64,000 nucleotides of DNA from Chloroflexaceae bacterium (GCA_025057155.1 JANWYD010000003.1:1-64000), one strand, 5' to 3'. Counted from the stretch's first letter, positions 17,606 through 26,874 are shown. The notes: generated from the sequence alone by a model not told the origin. Numbers and translations are program-made.

Positions 17606-18922
17606 TTACAGAAACGCGCTCATCCCTGTAATCGCCCGGCCAACGATCAACGTATTCATCTCGTGGGTGCCCTCGTAGGAGTAGAGGGCCTCGGCATCGG
17701 CGAAGTAGCGCGCCACCTCGTGCTCGAGCAGAATGCCGTTGCCGCCGAGGATACTGCGCCCGATGGCCACGGTCTCGCGCAAGCGTTCGCCGCAGAACGC
17801 CTTGGCGAGCGAGGCGCGCTCCTGGCTGATCTTGCCGTCGCGGGCCTGGAGCTGGCTGAGCCGCATGCAGAGGGTCTGCATGGCGGTCACATTGCCCAGC
17901 ATACGCACCAGGCCGTTTTGCACCAACTGGAAGCCGGTGATGGGGCGCCCGAACTGGATGCGCTGGTTAGCGTACTCCAGGGTGCGTTCGTAGGCGCCCA
18001 TGGCCACGCCGGTCATCGCCCAGGCTACGTGGCCGCGGGCCATGCCCAACTGGCGGGCGACATCGCGGAAGCTCCGCACGCCGGGGAGCCGGTTGGTTTC
18101 GGGCACGCGCACCTGTTCGAGGCGCACATTAGCGTTCTGCACTACCCGGAGGGCGGTCTTGCCCTCCAGCTTCTCGATGTGATAGCCGGGCGCGCCGCGT
18201 TCAACGACGAAGGCCTTCACCTGGTGGTCGCTCATGTCGCGGGCGAAGACGATGTTGAGGTCGGCGAAGGGCGCGTTGCCGCACCACTTCTTGGCGCCGT
18301 TGAGCACCCAGCCGTGCTCATCGCGGCGCGCCGTGGTCGTCAGCCCTGCCGCTGCGCCGGAGCCGACTTCGGGTTCGGTGAGCGACCATGTGCCGATCAG
18401 TTCGAAGCGCTGCATTGGCCCCAGCCAGCGCCGCTTCTGCTCCTCGCTGCCAAACAGATCGATTGACCCCATTGCCAGGCCCCAGTGCACCCCGAGGAAG
18501 GTGTAGATCGAGGCGTCAACGCGGGCCAGCTCCATCGCGATAATGCCGCCGGTGACCGGGCCGATGCCGCTGATGCCGTGGAGACGATCGCCGAGCACGT
18601 CCCTGGTCATTGCGGCGAAGGAGGGGAGCAATTCGTGGGGAAACTCGCCCCGCTCCCAGTACTCGCCGATAATCGGGCGCACCCGCTGCTCCATGTAGGC
18701 GCGGATGCCCCGCTGCACGGCCCGTTCTTCTGCCGTCAGCATATCGCTGATGTCGTAGAAGTCGCTGTTGATCGGCGGCAGCGCCCGCGGGCGCCGCTTG
18801 CTCGTAATACTCTTCAGTAACAGGCCGATCTCTTGCGGACTGACCCCGCCAAGGGATCGCACCATGTCAGGGAACTTGAAAAGTCGAGTGAGACCGGCCA
18901 GGGGTAGCGTAAGGGGCGCCAT
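17606..18922 (-). CDS. Acyl-CoA dehydrogenase, glutaryl-CoA dehydrogenase-like
   Basis: 438-residue FAD flavoprotein. The ATG at 18922 has GGAGGA upstream. Features include SLTEPEVGSG (FAD/substrate loop), NGAKKWCGNAPFADLNIVFAR, and SYEGTHEMNTLIVGRAITG near the C-terminus with the likely catalytic base E417. These match glutaryl-CoA dehydrogenases more closely than straight-chain enzymes. Real substrate unproven. It is monocistronic and has a strong sigma-A-type promoter about 210 bases upstream with two palindromes at the start site, fitting repression by a fatty-acid-type regulator. Confidence 0.85.
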   Translation of the reverse strand: MAPLTLPLAGLTRLFKFPDMVRSLGGVSPQEIGLLLKSITSKRRPRALPPINSDFYDISDMLTAEERAVQRGIRAYMEQRVRPIIGEYWERGEFPHELLPSFAAMTRDVLGDRLHGISGIGPVTGGIIAMELARVDASIYTFLGVHWGLAMGSIDLFGSEEQKRRWLGPMQRFELIGTWSLTEPEVGSGAAAGLTTTARRDEHGWVLNGAKKWCGNAPFADLNIVFARDMSDHQVKAFVVERGAPGYHIEKLEGKTALRVVQNANVRLEQVRVPETNRLPGVRSFRDVARQLGMARGHVAWAMTGVAMGAYERTLEYANQRIQFGRPITGFQLVQNGLVRMLGNVTAMQTLCMRLSQLQARDGKISQERASLAKAFCGERLRETVAIGRSILGGNGILLEHEVARYFADAEALYSYEGTHEMNTLIVGRAITGMSAFL

Positions 18923-19121
18923 GGAAGTCCTCCAGTCGTTGCATAGCCGCCAGCGACGCCGCTGTCGCCAGCCGACGGATCGCCATTGTTCCGCCGGGCC
19001 TGCTCTTCTCCCACCCCTTCGGGTTTGGCCGTGCATTCCGGGGATTACAAGACGCTGCGCACCGCGCGGCAGAGGCTGTATTCCCGGTAGACGTGAGGAG
19101 AATCAGGCGAAGGATAACGCG

Positions 19122-19164
19122 ATGCGTTACGCATGTTATATCACATGTTTCTGCCCTTTGTCAA
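19122..19164 (-). promoter_or_regulatory. Promoter of acyl-CoA dehydrogenase gene with operator-like palindromes
   Basis: -35 TTGACA (19159-19164), 18-bp spacer, -10 TATAAC (19135-19140). Overlapping it are CATGT-N6-ACATG (19132-19147) and ATGCG-TTA-CGCAT (19122-19134). The start would be near 19128, giving a leader of about 206 bases. Confidence 0.7.
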
Positions 19165-19232
19165 TGAAAAAGATTTTCACATTTTGGAATAGCAGAGCCG
19201 GAGGGGTGTGGGGAACACGGGGTTCCCCCTGT

Positions 19233-19396
19233 CTCTCAGGTGCAGGGTTTTTGAGCGAGAAGGGGTTTTCGGCATTCCTACGCGTTTCCGATCCTCACCC
19301 CCTTTCCCCCCTCTCCACCATAGGTGGAGAGGGGGGAGTTGGGCGTCCCAATGCCCTGGATGGCGAATGTGACGCGAGGATGTGCCCACCTGAGAA
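19233..19396. repeat. Family B foldback element, copy 2
   Basis: 164 bp. Left end CTCTCAGGTGCAGGG, right end CCACCTGAGAA, central palindrome CTCTCCACCATAGGTGGAGAG. It is flanked by GGGTTCCCCC on both sides (19220-19229 and 19397-19406), a possible target duplication, though that sequence is also common locally. Confidence 0.75.
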
Positions 19397-19513
19397 GGGT
19401 TCCCCCGGCCCGTGGAAGGGCGCTGGCGGGCGCCGGGCCGGCTGGAGGGGGTGAGGGGGTACGGAGAACTCGGGATTCCCGGCACTCACGTCGGGCCGAA
19501 GTTTTGGCGCGGG

Positions 19514-20701
19514 CTATGCTTCGGCCCGGCCAGGGGCGGGGCTGGCGGGGGGAAGGGAGCGCTGCCCGGACTCGGTCACGCCGAGGATGAGGCCCAATCC
19601 GAGCAGGCCGGCGCCGATCACCAGAGCAGGCAGGCCGAAGCCCGGCGCCAGGTCAAGGGCGAGGCCGCCAATGGCCGGGCCGCTGGCATCGCCGATCATG
19701 TAGGCGAACTGCGTCACCGCCGAAGCGCTGATCAGGCGCTCGCCGCGCAGGCGGGCGCTGTTGCGGATGGTTGCCAGGGTGTACAGGCCGCCGCCAGCAC
19801 CGCCCCAGACCACGCCGAGGAGCAGCAGCAGCCAGGGCGCGCCGTGAGCCAGGGGCAGGAGCAGCGCGCTCAGCGCGATCGCCGCGGTGGTTCCGAGGAT
19901 CACCTGGCGCCACGGCCAGCGGTCGGCCAGGGCGCCGAAGGGGTACTGCGCCAGGCTGCCCAGCCCCATCGCAGTGACGATGCCGGTCGCCAGGCTTGAG
20001 CCAATGCCGACTTGCAGCCCGTAGAGCGGCAGGGCTACGCTCAACCCCGACTCGAACAGGCCGCCGAGCAGGGCCATGCCGAACGCCAGCGGTCCGACCT
20101 GCGCCAGCGCGCCCCGCAGACCGGCCTTGAGCGGCGTCGCGCGGGCCGCCGCGGGCACAGGCATGGGCCAGAGCAGGACCAGCGCCGCCAGGCCCGTCGC
20201 CAGGGCCAGCGCCCGCGGCGCCGGGCCGTGAATGCCCGTCAGCAGCAGGCTGCCGGCCCCGGCGAAGAGCGCCGCGCCGATGCTGGTCTGGAACAACGCC
20301 ATCACCCGCCCGCGTCGCTCTGGCAGGGCCAGCGCCGGGGCCCAGCTCTCGGCCAGGGTGAAGCGCAGGCCCGCAGTGAAGCCCGCCAGGGCGAAGCAGC
20401 CCGCCAGGGGCAGAGGATGGGCGACCAGCACCAGACCGACCAGCGCCATGGCGCCCAGGGCCAGCGCTGCGCGGAAGACGGATCGCTGCCCGTAACGCCG
20501 AACCAGGCCCGGCGTGGCCGCCAGGGCCAGCATATAGGAGATGGACCCCGTGGCTGCCAGGCTGCCGATGATCCAGGCCTCCACGCCCCGCTCGGCCAGC
20601 GTTAGCGTCAGCAGGGGGGTAAGAATCGCGGCGGGGGTGGTCTGGAAGAAGAAGCCAAGGAGGAACCGCCAGGTCCAGTATTGTGGGATGCGCCGTAACA
20701 T
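19514..20701 (-). CDS. Major facilitator superfamily transporter
   Basis: 395 residues with about 12 hydrophobic segments. The first MFS loop is present as ATPGLVRRYGQRSVFR, and the matching second-half loop as FGALADRWPWRQ. The ATG at 20701 begins MLRRIPQYW; upstream in-frame sequence is not protein-like. The substrate cannot be predicted. Confidence 0.88.
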   Translation of the reverse strand: MLRRIPQYWTWRFLLGFFFQTTPAAILTPLLTLTLAERGVEAWIIGSLAATGSISYMLALAATPGLVRRYGQRSVFRAALALGAMALVGLVLVAHPLPLAGCFALAGFTAGLRFTLAESWAPALALPERRGRVMALFQTSIGAALFAGAGSLLLTGIHGPAPRALALATGLAALVLLWPMPVPAAARATPLKAGLRGALAQVGPLAFGMALLGGLFESGLSVALPLYGLQVGIGSSLATGIVTAMGLGSLAQYPFGALADRWPWRQVILGTTAAIALSALLLPLAHGAPWLLLLLGVVWGGAGGGLYTLATIRNSARLRGERLISASAVTQFAYMIGDASGPAIGGLALDLAPGFGLPALVIGAGLLGLGLILGVTESGQRSLPPASPAPGRAEA

Positions 20702-20942
20702 AGTACCCTTCGTCCGACACCCAGGGCCGTGGCAACGTCCGCCTCCCGTGGCGGGGATCGGGGCGGGTTCGTTGCCTGACAGGATTTCACTGCTTGTGGC
20801 GGCTACATCGCTACACGCAACAAAAACCTGAAGTTCGGGGCTGTTTGCCCTGGGCCACATTCGGCCCCGTTCATGCTCACTCTACACCGTGGCCGTTGCG
20901 CGCCCGTGCCGCCTGGCGTTGCGGGATGCGTTGCGGATGGCG
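20702..20942. other. Intergenic region, left part
   Basis: Lies between the divergent MFS and BTAD-regulator genes. I see no gene or named repeat here before the promoter at 20943. Confidence 0.4.
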
Positions 20943-20970
20943 TTGCACGTGATGGGAAGGCGGGTACAAT
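20943..20970 (+). promoter_or_regulatory. Promoter of the BTAD/NB-ARC regulator gene
   Basis: -35 TTGCAC (20943-20948), 16-bp spacer, -10 TACAAT (20965-20970). The predicted start (near 20977) puts the octamer tract in the 5' leader. Confidence 0.5.
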
Positions 20971-20985
20971 AGCTCTGCGGGCGGA

Positions 20986-21057
20986 GGAGGTGTGGAGGTG
21001 TGGAGGTGTGGAGGTGTGGAGGTGTGGAGGTGTAGGGGTGTGGAGGTGTGGAGATGT
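20986..21057 (+). repeat. Octamer tandem repeat (GGAGGTGT)9
   Basis: Nine units of GGAGGTGT, seven perfect, in the leader of the regulator gene. Its complement, ACACCTCCACACCTCCAC, occurs downstream at 21131-21148, so the leader can fold over the intervening AT-rich segment. The same octamer recurs at 58372-58424. Confidence 0.9.
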
Positions 21058-21177
21058 GTTCACTTGATATGAATCATCGATTATCAATGATATTTTTTGC
21101 AGCTTCATAAATCTACAGCTCTACAACTCTACACCTCCACACCTCCACAGCTCTACAGGCCCAGGTAAGGCGTCGCT

Positions 21178-24135
21178 ATGGATGAACACAAACCCTTGAC
21201 CATCGAGCTACGGCTGCTTGGCCTGCCGGAGGTGCTGGCCGATGGCGCGCCGGTGGCGATCGAGCGGCGCAAGGCCATGGCCCTGCTGGCCTATCTGGCG
21301 ATGCAGCCGGGCGAGCATGCCCGCGACGCCCTGGCCGCCTTGCTGTTCCCCGACGACGAGCCGGCCGTGGCGCGAGCGGGGCTGCGCCGCGCCCTGGCGG
21401 CGTTGATGCCCGTCTTCCGCCCATGGCTTCACATCAATGGCGACCGGCTGGCGCTCGTGCGCGATACGGCCTTTATCTTCGATGTGGAGCGCTTTCGCGC
21501 TCATCTGGCCGCGGGCAGCCGCGCCGATCTGCGCGCGGCCGTGGCGCTCTACCGCGGCGATTTTCTGGCCGGCTTCAACCTGCCCGGCAGCGCCGCCTTC
21601 GAGGAGTGGCAGCTCTTCGAGACCGAACGGCTGCGCCAGGAACTGGCCGAGGCCCTCGACCGCCTGAGTGCGCTGCCCGATGCCGCCAACGACCTCGAGG
21701 CCGCAATCAGTTATGCCCGGCGCTGGCTGGCGCTCGATCCGCTGCACGAGCCGGCCCATCGCCGCCTGATGCAGCTCTACGCCGCGGCGGGTCAGCGCAC
21801 AGCGGCCCTGCGCCAGTACCGCCTGCTCGCCGATACGCTCGAACGCGAACTGGGGGCCGCGCCCGACCCCGCCACGCAGGCGCTCTACGAGAAGATCCGC
21901 CAGGGTGACCGCGGGCCGCAGGCCAGCCGCTGGAGCAGCGCGCCGCCGCGTCTTCCCGCCGGTCCAGGTCTGGCTATGACAATTGAGACCCCCGCCATCC
22001 CCTTTCTTGGGCGCGAGGAGGAGCTGCAACGCATCGCCGAGGCCCTGGACGACCCGGCCTGCCGTATTCTCACCCTGATCGGCCCCGGCGGGATGGGCAA
22101 GACGCGCCTGGCGGTCCAGGCGGCGCAGCAGCACGCGGCCCGCTTCCCCGACGGCGTGTACCAGATCTCGCTGGTCGGCGTGAGCAGTGGCGAGCGGTTG
22201 ATCACCGCCATCGGCGCGACCCTTGGCGTCACCGGACAGGGCGACGCGCTTGAGCGGCTCTGTGCCGCGCTCTATGACCGCGCGGCGCTGCTGGTGCTCG
22301 ACAACCTCGATCAGGCCGTGGAAGGCGCCGCGCTGCTGCGGACCCTGGTGCACCGCACCCGGCGGCTGAAACTGCTGGTCACCTCCCGTGAGCGCCTGAA
22401 GCTCCAGGAGGAGTGGGTGATAGACCTGGCCGGCCTGGCGGTTCCGGAGGAAGACGACGCGACGCGCGATCCGGCCACCTATCCCGCGGTGCAACTCTTC
22501 GCCCTGCGGGCGCGGCAGGTGCGCGCCGATTTTGAACTGACGCCGGAGGATCTGCCAGCAGTGGTGGAGATCTGCCGGCTGGTGGAGGGCATGCCCCTGG
22601 CGATTGAACTGGCCGCGGCCTGGGTGCGCGTGCTCACCCCGGCGGAGATCGCTCGCGAGTTGACCCAGAGCATGGCTCTGCTCACCACTACCCTGCTCGA
22701 CGTGCCGGAGCGCCACCGCAGCGTCGAGGGCGTGTTCACGCAGACCTGGGAGCGGCTCAGCGCCACCGAGCAGCAGGCCCTGCGGCAGCTCGCCGTCTTC
22801 GAGGATGGCTTTACCCGCGTGGCGGCGACCGAGGTGGCCGGGGCCTCGCCGCTGGTCCTGGCGGCGCTCACCGACAAGGCCCTCATCCGGCGCGACCGCA
22901 CCGGACGCTACGCCATCCACGAGTTGCTGCGGCAGTTCGCGGCGCGCAAACTGGCGGCCGATCCCGCCGAGGAACGGGCCACGATGCTGCGCCTTGTGCG
23001 TTTCTACGCCCGGCTGCTGGAACGGCGCAACCAGGACCTGCAGGGCGCCCACCAGCGGCAGGCGCTCGCCGAACTCGACAGCGAGTACGACAATGTGTGG
23101 AAAGCCTGGACCTGGGCTGTCGCCGAGCTGTGTCTGGAGGAACTGGCCCTGGCGCTCGACGGCTTCTATCGCCTGCACGAGGTGCGGGGCTGGTACAGCG
23201 ACGGCATCGCGGCCCTGGAGTCCCTCATCGAGCGGCTGGAGCAGGCGCCGCCGGAGGGCGCGTCTGCCGCGGAACGCGCGGTGCTGCTGGCGCGGGCCAG
23301 GGCGCGCGCGGGCGCGTTGTACTGCTGGATCGGCGAATTCGCCGCCGCCGAGCAACGCCTGGAGGCGGCGCTGCCGGTGCTGCGCGCCCACGACCAGGCC
23401 CTCGATATGGCCTACACCCTGACCGGGCTGGGGATCGTCGCCAGCGAACGCGACGACGTGCCGCGCGCGCGGCGGCTGCTGGAGGAGGGCCTGGCCGCCT
23501 ACCAGGCCCTTGGCCACCAGCCCGGCGTTGCCTGGGCGCTCGATGCCCTGGGCGACCTGGCGGGCAGCGAGGGTGATTATGCCCGGGCCAGGGATCTATT
23601 GACCGAGAGCAGCACCCTCTTCAGCGCCATGGGCGACCAGGTGAGCGCGGCCTGGAGCCTGTGCAGCCTGGGGCGGGTGCTCGGATTGATGGGCGACCAC
23701 GCCGCCGCGCGCCAGTTGCTCGACGAGAGCCTGATCATCTTCGAGAGCCTGGACGACCGTCACGGCGCCGCCGCGGCCCACGCCAATCTGGCCGAGGGGG
23801 CCTACGCCGCCCGCGATCTGGCGGCGGCGCATCGGCACTGGCTGGCCTCGCTGCGGCTGGCCCGCGAGGTAGGCGTGGCGCCCTACGTCATGGACGCCCT
23901 AGTGGGTCTGGCGACGGTGCTCAGCGAAACCGGCGCGCCGGAGCAGGCCCACGAACTGGCCACGCTGGCCATGGCCCATCCCGCCACCTGGCGCGAAACG
24001 CTGGACGCGGCGCGGGCGGTGCTGGCGGCCACCCGCGCCGCGCTCGATCCCGCGACGGCGGCGCAGGCCGAACGGCGCGCCCGCGCGACGCCCTGGGAAG
24101 TGGCCGTCGCGCGGGTGCTGGAGGAGGGGGCGTAG
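21178..24135 (+). CDS. BTAD-domain / NB-ARC ATPase / TPR transcriptional regulator (AfsR-like)
   Basis: 985-residue STAND-type regulator. An N-terminal winged-helix-like segment (about 8-95) is followed by a bacterial transcriptional activation domain of helical repeats (about 95-240), an NB-ARC ATPase starting at the LGREEEL motif (about 275) with P-loop GPGGMGKT near 302-309 and LLVLDNLD Walker B, then a helical region and tetratricopeptide repeats (about 690-960). Such proteins sense a ligand or partner through the TPRs and switch on target genes. The target is unknown. The leader carries nine octamer repeats that could vary expression. Confidence 0.9.
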   Translation: MDEHKPLTIELRLLGLPEVLADGAPVAIERRKAMALLAYLAMQPGEHARDALAALLFPDDEPAVARAGLRRALAALMPVFRPWLHINGDRLALVRDTAFIFDVERFRAHLAAGSRADLRAAVALYRGDFLAGFNLPGSAAFEEWQLFETERLRQELAEALDRLSALPDAANDLEAAISYARRWLALDPLHEPAHRRLMQLYAAAGQRTAALRQYRLLADTLERELGAAPDPATQALYEKIRQGDRGPQASRWSSAPPRLPAGPGLAMTIETPAIPFLGREEELQRIAEALDDPACRILTLIGPGGMGKTRLAVQAAQQHAARFPDGVYQISLVGVSSGERLITAIGATLGVTGQGDALERLCAALYDRAALLVLDNLDQAVEGAALLRTLVHRTRRLKLLVTSRERLKLQEEWVIDLAGLAVPEEDDATRDPATYPAVQLFALRARQVRADFELTPEDLPAVVEICRLVEGMPLAIELAAAWVRVLTPAEIARELTQSMALLTTTLLDVPERHRSVEGVFTQTWERLSATEQQALRQLAVFEDGFTRVAATEVAGASPLVLAALTDKALIRRDRTGRYAIHELLRQFAARKLAADPAEERATMLRLVRFYARLLERRNQDLQGAHQRQALAELDSEYDNVWKAWTWAVAELCLEELALALDGFYRLHEVRGWYSDGIAALESLIERLEQAPPEGASAAERAVLLARARARAGALYCWIGEFAAAEQRLEAALPVLRAHDQALDMAYTLTGLGIVASERDDVPRARRLLEEGLAAYQALGHQPGVAWALDALGDLAGSEGDYARARDLLTESSTLFSAMGDQVSAAWSLCSLGRVLGLMGDHAAARQLLDESLIIFESLDDRHGAAAAHANLAEGAYAARDLAAAHRHWLASLRLAREVGVAPYVMDALVGLATVLSETGAPEQAHELATLAMAHPATWRETLDAARAVLAATRAALDPATAAQAERRARATPWEVAVARVLEEGA

Positions 24136-24250
24136 CCCTGAACGTGGAGCGTTCTTCATGCCAATTGACGCAAAGACGCGAAGACGCGAGGCAGTGTTGG
24201 TGGCGAGGAGGTGGGCCTCCACGCCTTTGCGTCATATCGGGCGGCATACA

Positions 24251-24282
24251 CGGCAGGGGCGACCGGCCGGTCGCCCCTGCCG
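24251..24282. repeat. Perfect 32-bp palindrome
   Basis: Arms CGGCAGGGGCGACCGG and its exact complement with no loop base between. It has no U-tract. It lies between convergent genes and may stop transcription from both sides. Confidence 0.8.
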
Positions 24283-24415
24283 CGTCCAGGAGGGGCAGCA
24301 AGGTTGGGGGCTGAACTCCCCCTTCCAACCTGTGGGTAATCCACGGACCGGAGGGTGTAGGAGAGCGCAACGTTCCCACGCCCCAACCGGAAAACCCGGT
24401 TATCCAAACCGGCGC

Positions 24416-26203
24416 TTACCGCTGCGCCAGCGGCAGGTAGACCCTGACAGGCAAGCCGCCGCCGGGCGGGGTCGGGGTTGGAGTGTCGCCGCCGGGCGGG
24501 GTCGGGGTCGGGCTGCCGCCGCCGGGTGGCGTCGGGGTCGGGGCGCCGCCCCTGTTCACGGTGTACGTCGCCCCGACGGTGAAGGGGAGGTTGTTCGGGC
24601 TCAACCCGGCCAGGTCGGTGATGGTGGCCCCGGCGGGCACATCGAGGCGCAGCGTGCCGTTGCCCGTCCCGGTGGCGACGGTAACGGTGTACGTCGCGCC
24701 GCTGCCGCTGACGCTGGTGACGCTGGCTCCGCTCAGGCCGCCGGTGGTCGTCAGGGCGAAGTCGCCCGCGGCCACGCCAGTGACCGGCTCATCGAAGGCC
24801 ACCTGGAACTGCACGCTGTCGGCGGTGGTGGGGTCAGGACTCAGCCGGGTGATGGCGCTCACCGATGGCGGTACCGCGTAGGCGACGATGTAGTCGGCGG
24901 CCGGGTTGCCCCCGATATTGGTGAAGGGTCCGCCCACGAACACGTCGCTGCCGCTCGCCGCCAGAGCGAAGACATCGCTAAACAATACGCCGTTGCCGCC
25001 GCTGCCGCCGAGGGCGCTCCAGTTCGCCCCGTCCCAGCGGGCGACATAGTCAGCTTCGGCAATGCCGGCGGCATTGATGAAGGGGCCGCCCACGTACACG
25101 TCGCCGCCGCTCAGCGCCAGGGCGTTGACCGGACCGGTGACCGCGCCGTCGCCGCTGCCGCCGAGGGCCCTCCAGGCCGTCCCGTCCCAGCGAGCTACGT
25201 TGTCGGCTTCGGGAATGCCTGCGACGTTGGTGAAGGCGCCTCCCACGTACAGGTTGCCGCCGCTCACTGCCAGGGCGGCAACCACTCCGTTCAGTGCGCC
25301 GTCGCCGCTGCCGCCGAGGGCCCTCCAGGCCGTCCCGTCCCAGCGGGCTACGTAGTCGGCTTCGAGAATGCCTGCGGCATTCCGGAAGGTGCCGCCCGCG
25401 TACAGGTTGCCGCCGCTCACCGCCAGGGCATAGACTGCGTTATTGAGCGCGCCGCTGTCGCCGCTGCCGCCAAGGGCGCTCCAGGCGCCGCCATCCCAGC
25501 GGGCCACGCGGTCGGCTTCGGGAATGCCTGCGGCATTCTGGAAGACGCCGCCCGCGTACAGGTTGTTGCCGCTTGCCGCCAGGGCGTAAACCGTGTTGTT
25601 CAGCGCGCCGTTGCCGCTGCCGCCGAGGGCCCTCCAAGCCGTCCCGTCCCAGCGGGCCACGTTATCGGCTTCGGGAATGCCCGCGGCGTTGCTAAAATTG
25701 CCGCCCACATACAGGTTGCTGCTGCTCAACGCCAGGGCGAGGACCGGGCCGTTGAGCGCGCCGTTGCCGCCGCTGCCGCCGAGGGCGCTCCAGGCCATCC
25801 CATCCCAGCGAGCCACGTAGTCGGCTTCGGGAATGCCTCCGGCGTTGGTGAAGTAGCCGCCCACATACACGTTGCCGCCGCTCACCGCCAGGGCGTAGAC
25901 CGAGTTGTTCAGCGCGCCGTTGGGCGCGGACCCCAGGTTGGTCCACTGGGGCGGGCCGCTCTGAGGCTGAAAGATCGGCCCCTGCTCGGGGTCAAGGGTG
26001 ACCTGCCAGCCGCTCACGTCCAGCGCGCCGCTGAACGAGCCGTCGAGCCGCAGGCTGCCGTCGGGGTTGAGCAAGGTCTCCAGAGGCGTGGAGGCGGGTG
26101 TGGGGGCTTCGCCCGGTTGCGGCGGCTGGGCGGTGACGCGGGCGCCGCCGAGCAGGACGATAAGAGCGAATACGAGTGCGGCGGTCCAGGTTCGCATGCG
26201 CAT
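24416..26203 (-). CDS. Secreted seven-bladed beta-propeller protein with LPL-type C-terminal tail
   Basis: 595 residues. Signal peptide 1-25 (ALVFALIVLLGGARVTAQ). Seven modules of about 46 residues (roughly 85-400), each with VYALAVSGGNVYVGG, then AGIPEADYVARWDG and W(S/R)ALGGSG, give one propeller; the seventh (NPAADYIVAY) closes it. A SbsA/Big-like beta domain follows (about 405-520), then a linker of TPTPPGG repeats and the final VRVYLPLAQR. GAGGAGG lies 9 bases before the ATG. The modules are nearly identical in DNA, so copy number may change by recombination. Function is probably surface binding. Confidence 0.85.
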   Translation of the reverse strand: MRMRTWTAALVFALIVLLGGARVTAQPPQPGEAPTPASTPLETLLNPDGSLRLDGSFSGALDVSGWQVTLDPEQGPIFQPQSGPPQWTNLGSAPNGALNNSVYALAVSGGNVYVGGYFTNAGGIPEADYVARWDGMAWSALGGSGGNGALNGPVLALALSSSNLYVGGNFSNAAGIPEADNVARWDGTAWRALGGSGNGALNNTVYALAASGNNLYAGGVFQNAAGIPEADRVARWDGGAWSALGGSGDSGALNNAVYALAVSGGNLYAGGTFRNAAGILEADYVARWDGTAWRALGGSGDGALNGVVAALAVSGGNLYVGGAFTNVAGIPEADNVARWDGTAWRALGGSGDGAVTGPVNALALSGGDVYVGGPFINAAGIAEADYVARWDGANWSALGGSGGNGVLFSDVFALAASGSDVFVGGPFTNIGGNPAADYIVAYAVPPSVSAITRLSPDPTTADSVQFQVAFDEPVTGVAAGDFALTTTGGLSGASVTSVSGSGATYTVTVATGTGNGTLRLDVPAGATITDLAGLSPNNLPFTVGATYTVNRGGAPTPTPPGGGSPTPTPPGGDTPTPTPPGGGLPVRVYLPLAQR

Positions 26204-26486
26204 ACGATTCTTCCTCCTCGAACGTGCAACTAGAACGAAACGAACGACCGGCGATGGAACGAACGAACCGGCGACCGATGGACCCGGAGCGCCGTTCTGG
26301 ATCCCTGCCCCACGCCTTAGCCGGGCCTCCAGAACAGAGAGGGCGCTCGACCGAGGTCCGGAAACGTAAAACGCAACGCAATGAAAAAGATATCAGAGAG
26401 TGAATTACCGTGGTATTACCATAGGTGGAATGCGGGCCAGGGGAGGGACGGGGCGCATTCAAAAATGTTCCGGTGTTGCCGAACGC
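26204..26486. other. Intergenic region upstream of propeller gene
   Basis: Should hold the promoter of the secreted propeller gene. I see no convincing -35/-10 pair and no coding sequence. Confidence 0.4.
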
Positions 26487-26620
26487 TGCAGGCTAATGAA
26501 GATTAAGAATATACACCGGTATTTGCCCTATAGCCCGGCGGCTGAAGCCGCGGGCTACCAATGCGAAGCCCGCCTTCGCAGGCTGTACCAGATCTGATTC
26601 TTAATCTTCATTAGCCCGCA
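26487..26620. repeat. Family F foldback element
   Basis: 134 bp with 20-bp perfect terminal inverted repeats GGCTAATGAAGATTAAGAAT (26491-26510; complement 26597-26616), extended by CTGC at both outer ends. The interior palindrome is AGCCCGGCGGCTGAAGCCGC. A half copy is at 48358. Confidence 0.85.
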
Positions 26621-26705
26621 GCTCAGAGCACTTAAATCATAGACACTGCCCCTCCCGCACGATGCGCGTTGCGCGTCAGGTAAGGGGGAGCGTTAGCCGG
26701 ATATG

Positions 26706-26748
26706 CGAAGAGGGCGCGGGCGATTTCCGCTCGCCCGCACCCTCTTCG
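26706..26748. repeat. Long G/C hairpin downstream of the E1 gene
   Basis: CGAAGAGGG and GCGGGCGA pair with TCGCCCGC and CCCTCTTCG around a short loop. There is no U-tract on either strand, so any terminator role is uncertain. It lies 156 bases past the E1 stop. Confidence 0.6.
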
Positions 26749-26874
26749 TGAAAAAGATGTAGAACACTTACCGGAATTATTATCCAGGGCGCCGAGCCGT
26801 ATGGCTCGCTGCCCTCGCGCCGTCACCGTTGCGGGTCAATTGCTCCAAGGACCGCTCTCCAACGCCACCCGTAG

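Noticed and set aside
20943-21177. Riboswitch or small RNA upstream of the BTAD regulator
   Set aside because: Folding potential comes from the octamer tract and its complement; no conserved aptamer sequence recognised.
24158-26233. 691-codon open frame on the plus strand opposite the propeller gene
   Set aside because: It is the mirror of the repetitive G/C-rich coding strand; it has no start signal and its repeats reflect the real gene's modules. The minus frame has a signal peptide and family-like domains.
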